Shown here in pieces: positions 5,714 through 10,241 of a stretch of DNA of 10,241 nucleotides; within the stretch, counting starts at the first letter, position 1, and each line of letters begins with the position of its first letter. The stretch lies in NCBI GenBank assembly GCA_035604635.1, contig DATNIC010000027.1, positions 1 to 10,241 of the forward strand. The letters are read 5' to 3'. Source of the stretch: DATNIC01 sp035604635. Its GTDB lineage: Bacteria; Vulcanimicrobiota; Vulcanimicrobiia; Vulcanimicrobiales; Vulcanimicrobiaceae. The notes below the pieces were generated by a model. It did not search any database, had not been told where the DNA came from, and worked only from the letters and a program-made list of their open reading frames with translations. The position numbers and the translations under genes are program-made.

Positions 5714-7809
5714 TCGCAGCGTCGACGGTCGATCGGCTCTTCGCGTTCGCGGGGCTGGCCATCATCGGCGCCACGCCGCGCAACCCCTACGCCAAGTCGA
5801 TCCTGGGCGGCCTTGCGAGCGTCGGGTTCGGCGGGAACGTCGCGTGTATCAATCCTAATGCAGAGCCGGTCGGCGAGGTCGCCGCCTACGCAACGCTTGC
5901 GGACGTCCCGTTCGCCGTCGATGCATCGGCGATCGTCGTGCGCGCTGACCGCGTCCCGGAGATCCTCGAAGAATGCGGCCGGCGCGGGATACGCAGCGTG
6001 ACGATCATCTCCGCCGGTTTTGCCGAAAGCGGCGAGCCGGGACGCGCCCTTCAAGCCCGGCTCGGGGAGATCGCACGGCGCTACGGCATCGCGGTATGCG
6101 GCCCGAATTGCCTGGGCTTTGCCTCGCTCCACGACCGGACGTCGACCTATTCCCGCTCCAGGCTGCCGGAATATCCTGGTGACGTCGCGATCGTCTCGCA
6201 CAGCGGTGGGATGCTCAACGAAGTCCTCAGCTACGGCTCGTACCGCGGGATCCGCTTCTCGAAAGTCGTCTCATCCGGAAACGAGGCCGTTCTCAGCTTG
6301 GCGGACTTTCTCGAAAACTTTCTCGACGATCCGGCAACGACCACGATCGGCCTCATCGTCGAAGGCGTTCGTGCGCCTGAGCGCATCCGCGCCGCGTTCG
6401 AGCGAGCAGCGCGGGCGCGCAAGCCGATCGTCGCGATCAAGATCGGAACGTCCGCGCTCGCCTCGGCTTCCGCCGCGACCCACACCGGTGCGATGGCCGG
6501 CTCGGCCAATCTGTTTGCAGCGCTCTGCGATCAATACGGCGCGACGCTGGTCGAGGACATCGACGAGTTGTGCGAGACCCTGCTCTTGTTCTCGAGAGCG
6601 CGAGCCTTGCTGCAACAAGATGGGGAACCGCGCGGTCTTGCAGCGATCGAGATCTCGGGCGGCGGCAAGGGGCTGATTTGCGATCTCGCCGACCGGCGCG
6701 GCCTGGCCCTGCGTCAGCCGCGGGACTCCGCGATGAGCAACCCCATCGATCTGGGCGGCTCGTGGGAGACGCGGGAATCGCTCGAGCTCCACGCGGCTGC
6801 CCTCGAAGCGCTGGCCGCCGACGGCTACGACGTCGTCGTCTCGCGGCTCTCCGTCCTGCCGGCGGGTCCGATCGAGATGACGCTCGAGCACGCGCGCTTG
6901 ATCGAGCGGATGCAGCGCGCGCATCCGCAGATGCTCTTTACGGTCCTCGGTCGCGCATCCGACGCGATCAATCCGGCCTGGCAGCGGTTCTGCGACGAGA
7001 CCGGCACGACGTATTTGCAGGGCTATGGGCGCGGCCTCTCGGCGCTCGCTCATCTCGACCGCTATCGGCTTTCCGCGACACGCAACTTCGCCGGCGAAAG
7101 GACATCCGTGACGCCGCCGGTGTTGCCGCGCTCAGGAGGCATCCTCGACGAAGCGGAGACCAAGGCGATCCTCGCAGGTCTCGGCTTTCCGGTGAACGCG
7201 ACGCTGTTCGCCGGGTCGGTCGAGGACGCGCTCGCCGCTGCGGCGACGATCGGCTACCCGGTCGTCGTCAAAGGCCTCTCGCCGCACGCCGTTCATAAGA
7301 GCGACGGCGGGTTCGTGGCGCTCGACGTCGCCGACGCGCAAGCGTTGCGCGCGATCGCGAGCGAGATGCTGACGCGGCTGCGCGCGCTCGGGTCCCCGGA
7401 TGAAGCGCGCGTCGGCCTTTCGGTGCAGGCTCGCGTTGCGCCGGGCCTCGAGGTGATCGTCGGCTCCTATCGTGACGAACTGTACGGTCCGATCGTCCTG
7501 TGCGCGCTCGGCGGGCTTTTCGCCGAAGCGTTCGACGAGCGTTTGTTGTGGCTCGCGCCGGTCGATCGAGCGGAGGCTTTGCGGCGGCTCGGGCGCTCGA
7601 AAGTCGGTGCGCTCGCGAAGGGCTTTCGCTCGCTCCCGCCGGCCGACATCGGCCGTCTCGCGTCGCTGATCGCCGATCTCTCCGCATGGGTCGCGGACGA
7701 TCCGCGGATCCGCGAGCTCGACCTCAATCCCGTCATCTTGCGCGGCGACGAGATCACCATCGTCGACGCGCGTGCAGTGCTACAGGACGAGGAGCGCCCA
7801 ATCCGGTAA
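5710..7809 (+). CDS. ADP(NDP)-forming acyl-CoA synthetase, fused alpha-beta
   Basis: A 699-residue fusion of the two subunits of the ADP-forming acyl-CoA synthetase family, at its usual length near 700. Residues 1-130 form the CoA-binding domain (AIIGATPRNPYAKS at 18-31). Residues about 150-455 hold the succinyl-CoA-ligase-like domains, with IVSHSGG (161-167) and THTGAMAGS (257-265), where His258 should be the alpha-side phosphohistidine. Residues about 478-699 are the ATP-grasp domain, with VVVKGLSPHAVHKSDGG (518-534), EVIVGSYRD...YGPIV (581-596) and ELDLNPV (669-675). It converts a carboxylic acid, CoA and ATP reversibly to acyl-CoA, ADP and phosphate. The upstream-extended frame from 5323 is rejected because it runs antiparallel in sense to nothing known and overlaps the MmgE/PrpD gene. 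GTG 5710 overlaps the preceding TGA by GTGA. The acid substrate is not evident. Confidence 0.93.
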   Translation: MIAASTVDRLFAFAGLAIIGATPRNPYAKSILGGLASVGFGGNVACINPNAEPVGEVAAYATLADVPFAVDASAIVVRADRVPEILEECGRRGIRSVTIISAGFAESGEPGRALQARLGEIARRYGIAVCGPNCLGFASLHDRTSTYSRSRLPEYPGDVAIVSHSGGMLNEVLSYGSYRGIRFSKVVSSGNEAVLSLADFLENFLDDPATTTIGLIVEGVRAPERIRAAFERAARARKPIVAIKIGTSALASASAATHTGAMAGSANLFAALCDQYGATLVEDIDELCETLLLFSRARALLQQDGEPRGLAAIEISGGGKGLICDLADRRGLALRQPRDSAMSNPIDLGGSWETRESLELHAAALEALAADGYDVVVSRLSVLPAGPIEMTLEHARLIERMQRAHPQMLFTVLGRASDAINPAWQRFCDETGTTYLQGYGRGLSALAHLDRYRLSATRNFAGERTSVTPPVLPRSGGILDEAETKAILAGLGFPVNATLFAGSVEDALAAAATIGYPVVVKGLSPHAVHKSDGGFVALDVADAQALRAIASEMLTRLRALGSPDEARVGLSVQARVAPGLEVIVGSYRDELYGPIVLCALGGLFAEAFDERLLWLAPVDRAEALRRLGRSKVGALAKGFRSLPPADIGRLASLIADLSAWVADDPRIRELDLNPVILRGDEITIVDARAVLQDEERPIR

Positions 7810-7813
7810 AGGA
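7809..7813 (+). promoter_or_regulatory. Shine-Dalgarno for the HDO-like gene
   Basis: AAGGA five bases before ATG 7819 overlaps the TAA of the synthetase gene. With a spacer of nine bases there is no room for a separate promoter, so the gene is cotranscribed with the synthetase. Confidence 0.7.
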
Positions 7814-7818
7814 TCGTT

Positions 7819-8586
7819 ATGAGCGTACATCAAGCAACCAGCATCGGTCACGCGACGGCGGAGCAAGTCGTCGCCTTGCGCGAGCGCTGGCACACGAAAG
7901 ATCACCCGTTCTATGTCGACTTCTTCGAAGGGAAATTCGGCCTCGGTCCGCTCGGCGCGCTGATGGCACAGCATTATCAGCACGTGAAGCGCGTCTTGCC
8001 GAGCCTGGGAGTCGCGTATTTCAAGGCGCCCCATGACAGCCGGCTCTTCATCCTCGAGAATCTTGCCGAGGAGGAAGGCTTGATGGCGGGCCCCGGCGAG
8101 GATCGTCACGCGGTCGATCACACGGACACGATCTTGCGCTTCTGCCGGGCCGCCGGTTTGAGCGACGACGCCGTAAAGGCGACCGAGCAGCTCCCGGCTT
8201 GGCGCGCCCGTTCGTATTTCTACCTCAATACCGTCCGCGAAGAACCGTTCGCGGTGATCGTCGCGATGATGTCGACGCAGGAAGGCCAACAGCCCGCCAT
8301 CAACGGCGAGCGCGTCCTGCCGGGACTCGCGAAGCACCACGGGTACAAGCCCGGCGATCCTACCTTCGAGTTCTTCGCCGAACACTACCTGGCCGACGCC
8401 GATCACTCAAGCCGTGAAGTCGATCTGGTCGCGCGCCTCGTCGACACGGAAGATCTGCAGCGTCGCGCGCTCGAGGTTGCCGAGACCGCGCTCAAGACGC
8501 GCTGGGCCTGCATGAATGACATTTATCGCACGGCAGTGCTGGGGCAAAGCGATCCGTTGCCTCGTGGGATCGCGGTCAGCGTCTAG
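7819..8586 (+). CDS. TenA/PqqC-like heme-oxygenase-fold di-iron oxidase (HDO) family protein
   Basis: A 255-residue all-helical cytoplasmic protein. The N-terminus has the family pattern HPFYVDFFEG (29-38) and a helix ALMAQHYQHVKRVLPSLG (47-64). An ENLAEEEG segment (80-87) is followed by His97 and His101 before TDTILRF. STQEGQQP (152-159) holds Glu155, and the C-terminal helix carries His189-x3-Asp193-x2-His196. The H-x3-D-x2-H and E-x-Q-x-P patterns match ligand positions known from HDOs such as CADD, UndA and SznF, so a di-iron (or mixed metal) O2-activating enzyme is likely. The first glutamate-histidine pair is less certain because the loop between them is longer than E-x6-H. The residue before Glu155 is Gln, not the Tyr that CADD uses to make p-aminobenzoate, so pABA synthesis is unlikely. 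Thiaminase II function is also unlikely from the metal-ligand pattern. Substrate unknown; the operon suggests a carboxylate or acyl compound. Confidence 0.85.
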   Translation: MSVHQATSIGHATAEQVVALRERWHTKDHPFYVDFFEGKFGLGPLGALMAQHYQHVKRVLPSLGVAYFKAPHDSRLFILENLAEEEGLMAGPGEDRHAVDHTDTILRFCRAAGLSDDAVKATEQLPAWRARSYFYLNTVREEPFAVIVAMMSTQEGQQPAINGERVLPGLAKHHGYKPGDPTFEFFAEHYLADADHSSREVDLVARLVDTEDLQRRALEVAETALKTRWACMNDIYRTAVLGQSDPLPRGIAVSV

Positions 8587-8825
8587 TCGATCCGCGCCCC
8601 AAAGAGCTCGGGGAATAAGCCGACCGAGACGGCCACGCGGATCTCGTCGTCGGCGAAGCCCGTCTCGCGCGCGCGTTCGATCACCGCAACCAGGTTTCGA
8701 AGGCGCATCGTCCATTCTGCCGTGCGCCGCTTAGAGTCGATGAACAGAAGATACTCCAAGTCGCGGCCGCCTTGGATGAGCGCCCGCCGGAGCTCCTCGG
8801 CTAGAGTCTCCTGAACGATCTGCAT
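8583..8825 (-). CDS. Hypothetical small protein, 80 residues
   Basis: A short, mostly helical, charged soluble protein with no signal peptide or membrane segment. The first half is a helix (MQIVQETLAEELRRALIQGG), then a strand-like EYLLFID (34-40), a helix RLRNLVAVIERARETG and a C-terminal VSVGLFPELFG. I recognise no family. The start at 8825 is preferred because GAGGG lies eight bases upstream (8834-8838 on this strand's complement). A longer in-frame start at 8915 would give 110 residues but has no ribosome site. The stop TAG shares the palindrome CTAG with the stop of the convergent HDO-like gene. It is divergent from the response-regulator gene, so the two might share a control region. 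It could be a small regulatory or partner protein, but that is a guess. Confidence 0.6.
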   Translation of the reverse strand: MQIVQETLAEELRRALIQGGRDLEYLLFIDSKRRTAEWTMRLRNLVAVIERARETGFADDEIRVAVSVGLFPELFGARID

Positions 8826-8980
8826 AGTCCACACCCTCGAATGTGAAGGTATTGTTTCGGCAGCCTGGGGGAATTCCTTGCCCCGCAATGCCCTGAGCGT
8901 GACGCCGGTCACCATTGACTTTACGGGAACTTGACCCGGCGGTGGAGGCCCGGCTGGCGGCTCCGCGCCAATGAGGCTAC
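8826..8980. promoter_or_regulatory. Divergent intergenic region
   Basis: A 155-bp gap separates the small - strand gene from the + strand receiver gene, so promoters for both should lie here. TTGACT at 8915-8920 and TTGACC at 8931-8936 resemble -35 boxes for the + strand. No matching -10 box appears about 17 bases later for either, so no promoter is called. Confidence 0.3.
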
Positions 8981-9367
8981 ATGGCCTTGGACCAGCGGAA
9001 CGTGTTAGTGATCGACGATGACCCCTCGCAAGCCGCCCTCATAACGAAGGTGCTAAAGGGAGAGCCGTACGCCTTCACGGTCTGCAACGATGCCGAAAGC
9101 GCCCTCGTGTTGTTGAACGGCGCGAACGCCTTCGACTTGATCTTCTGTGACTTCATGCTGCCCGGGATCTCCGGTCTTCAGACCGTCGAGTACATCCGGC
9201 GAAGCAAGGGCGGGAAGAGCACGCCGATCATCATGATGAGCGCGCACGGCGGCGGCTACGAAGTCGGAGATCGTGCCAAGGTGGCCGGCGCAAACGCGTT
9301 CATGACCAAGCCGTTCACGGCATCCGAGCTGCGCCGCGCAATCACCTCGGTCTTGCAACCGGCCTAG
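8981..9367 (+). CDS. Single-domain CheY-like response regulator receiver
   Basis: A 128-residue stand-alone receiver domain with no output domain. All key residues are visible: the acidic pocket IDDD (11-14), phospho-acceptor Asp57 in CDFMLPG, the switch Ser87 in IIMMSA, and Lys110 in MTKPF followed by the usual proline. Asp57 should be phosphorylated by a histidine kinase not encoded in this window. Such proteins act by binding a partner, or as phosphate shuttles in phosphorelays. The HGGGYEVGDR loop (89-98) after the switch Ser is glycine-rich and slightly long. The start is ATG 8981 with a weak GAGG only four bases upstream (8973-8976). It is divergent from the small unknown gene and ends four bases before the stop of the convergent binding-protein gene. 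Confidence 0.93.
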   Translation: MALDQRNVLVIDDDPSQAALITKVLKGEPYAFTVCNDAESALVLLNGANAFDLIFCDFMLPGISGLQTVEYIRRSKGGKSTPIIMMSAHGGGYEVGDRAKVAGANAFMTKPFTASELRRAITSVLQPA

Positions 9368-9371
9368 ATCG

Positions 9372-10241
9372 CTAGCGCGAAGCCGAGCCGGCTTTCGGGA
9401 ACGCGATGTTCTTGGGAAGCGGCGGCGCCGAGGCGTCGGGGACGAATAACGGAATCGTTGCGAAGACGACGGGCTGCTCGGCCCCGTTGACGTCGCGGAT
9501 CTGCATGATGTAGCGCGGTGCGATCGGATTGTTGTTGCTGTCGAAGTGCAGCGGTCCGGCGGGCGAGACGATCTTCACGCCCTTGATCGTTTTGACCAGC
9601 GCCTCTTTGTCGGAGGGATCGGCGAGACTGCGAAACGCCTGATCTAAGATTTGCGCTGCGATGTAACCGGCAGCGGCTTGCCAACCGGGTGCCGTATGAT
9701 ATGCGGCTTCCCAGTCTTTGACGAATGTCTGGTTTTGCTGCGTCGCCAGGGTTGAAAAGTAAAATGCGGCGCCGATGAATCCGTCCGCAGCCTTGCCTTC
9801 GGCCGGGAGCGTGTTCTCGTCGACCGTCGAGGGGAAACCGAAGAGCGGCAGTTTCTTGCCGAAGTCCCCATATTGCCGGATGAAGCGCACGCCGTCCGCA
9901 CCCGGTTCGAACGCGATCACGACGTCGGCATTCGCCGGAAATTGGTTGATGAAGGGTCCAAAGTCCGCGGTGCCGAGTCGCGGCATGAGCTTCTGCACGA
10001 CGCGTCCGCCCGCAGCGACGAAGCCTTTCTCGAAGTTTTCGATCGCGCTTTGGCCGGCATTATAGTTGGGGGCTATGAGGACCGCGTTCTTGTAGCCGGC
10101 GCGCCCCGCGAGGTAGCCCTCCAAGAAGCCCTCCGCGGCGGCGGGAAACGTGACGCGGAAGATGTACTTCCCGTCGCCGATTTCATCGACCGTCGCGCCG
10201 AGCAGCGTCGGAATCTTGTGGCTCGTGACGTACGGTTTGAT
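9372..10241 (-). CDS. LIV-type ABC transporter solute-binding protein (N-terminus beyond the window)
   Basis: The frame is open from the window end (10241) to a TAG at 9372-9374, giving the C-terminal 289 residues. The signal peptide and first part of lobe 1 are missing. The sequence reads as a type I periplasmic-binding protein of the Leu/Ile/Val branch (Peripla_BP_6). KNAVLIAPNYNAGQSAIENF is the usual start of the inter-lobe region, then ADVVIAFEPGADGVRFIRQYGDFG, FYFSTLATQQNQTFVKDWEA and a C-terminal GPLHFDSNNNPIAPRYIMQI. That last D..N/D.NP..P.Y...V/I pattern is typical of amide- and amino-acid-binding members. It is not a close copy of the binding protein at 2873-4054. The TTG at 10124 is internal and not a start. 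No transport partner is in view, so the ligand cannot be named. Confidence 0.9.
   Translation of the reverse strand: MKPYVTSHKIPTLLGATVDEIGDGKYIFRVTFPAAAEGFLEGYLAGRAGYKNAVLIAPNYNAGQSAIENFEKGFVAAGGRVVQKLMPRLGTADFGPFINQFPANADVVIAFEPGADGVRFIRQYGDFGKKLPLFGFPSTVDENTLPAEGKAADGFIGAAFYFSTLATQQNQTFVKDWEAAYHTAPGWQAAAGYIAAQILDQAFRSLADPSDKEALVKTIKGVKIVSPAGPLHFDSNNNPIAPRYIMQIRDVNGAEQPVVFATIPLFVPDASAPPLPKNIAFPKAGSASR

Noticed and set aside
7500..8036. + strand frame bridging the end of the synthetase and the start of the HDO-like gene
   Set aside because: It is low-complexity Arg-rich sequence overlapping two recognised genes in a different frame.
8926..8930. GGAAC as an extracytoplasmic-function sigma -35 element before the receiver gene
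   Set aside because: No GTT or CGT-type -10 element follows at 16-18 bases.

Overview
The window is GC-rich, dense bacterial DNA with long ORFs, short spacers and GTG/ATG starts. It carries fragments of two or three catabolic or uptake operons and a small signalling locus. No rRNA, tRNA, transposon, CRISPR or phage genes are visible. The gene content (Rieske oxygenase, LIV-type binding proteins, ADP-forming acyl-CoA synthetase) suggests an aerobic, heterotrophic soil-type bacterium. The phylum cannot be fixed from the sequence. Candidatus Eremiobacterota (WPS-2) or a proteobacterium would both fit, and this is only a hunch.

Region 1 (about 1-4054, + strand) looks like one operon. It holds the C-terminal part of a phthalate 4,5-dioxygenase-type Rieske oxygenase, a Gfo/Idh/MocA dehydrogenase overlapping it by GTGA, a 4,5-dihydroxyphthalate decarboxylase-type protein with the solute-binding fold but no signal peptide, and a secreted LIV-type solute-binding protein. 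The first three match, in order, the dioxygenation, rearomatisation and decarboxylation steps that turn phthalate into protocatechuate. The real substrate could be a phthalate analogue.

Region 2 (4055-8586, + strand) starts with a 258-bp spacer containing a small hairpin and a possible 40-codon ORF. A tight three-gene unit follows: a divergent MmgE/PrpD protein, a fused ADP(NDP)-forming acyl-CoA synthetase starting on a GTGA overlap, and a TenA/PqqC-like protein with much of the ligand pattern of heme-oxygenase-like di-iron oxidases (HDOs). I know of no pathway with this trio. It is the best candidate here for an undescribed system.

Region 3 (8583-10241) has a small unknown protein (- strand) whose stop codon shares a CTAG palindrome with the HDO gene. 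It is divergent from a stand-alone CheY-like receiver protein (+ strand). The receiver gene converges, after 4 bp, on a second LIV-type solute-binding protein (- strand) whose N-terminus lies beyond the window. No ABC permease or ATPase gene is present for either binding protein.
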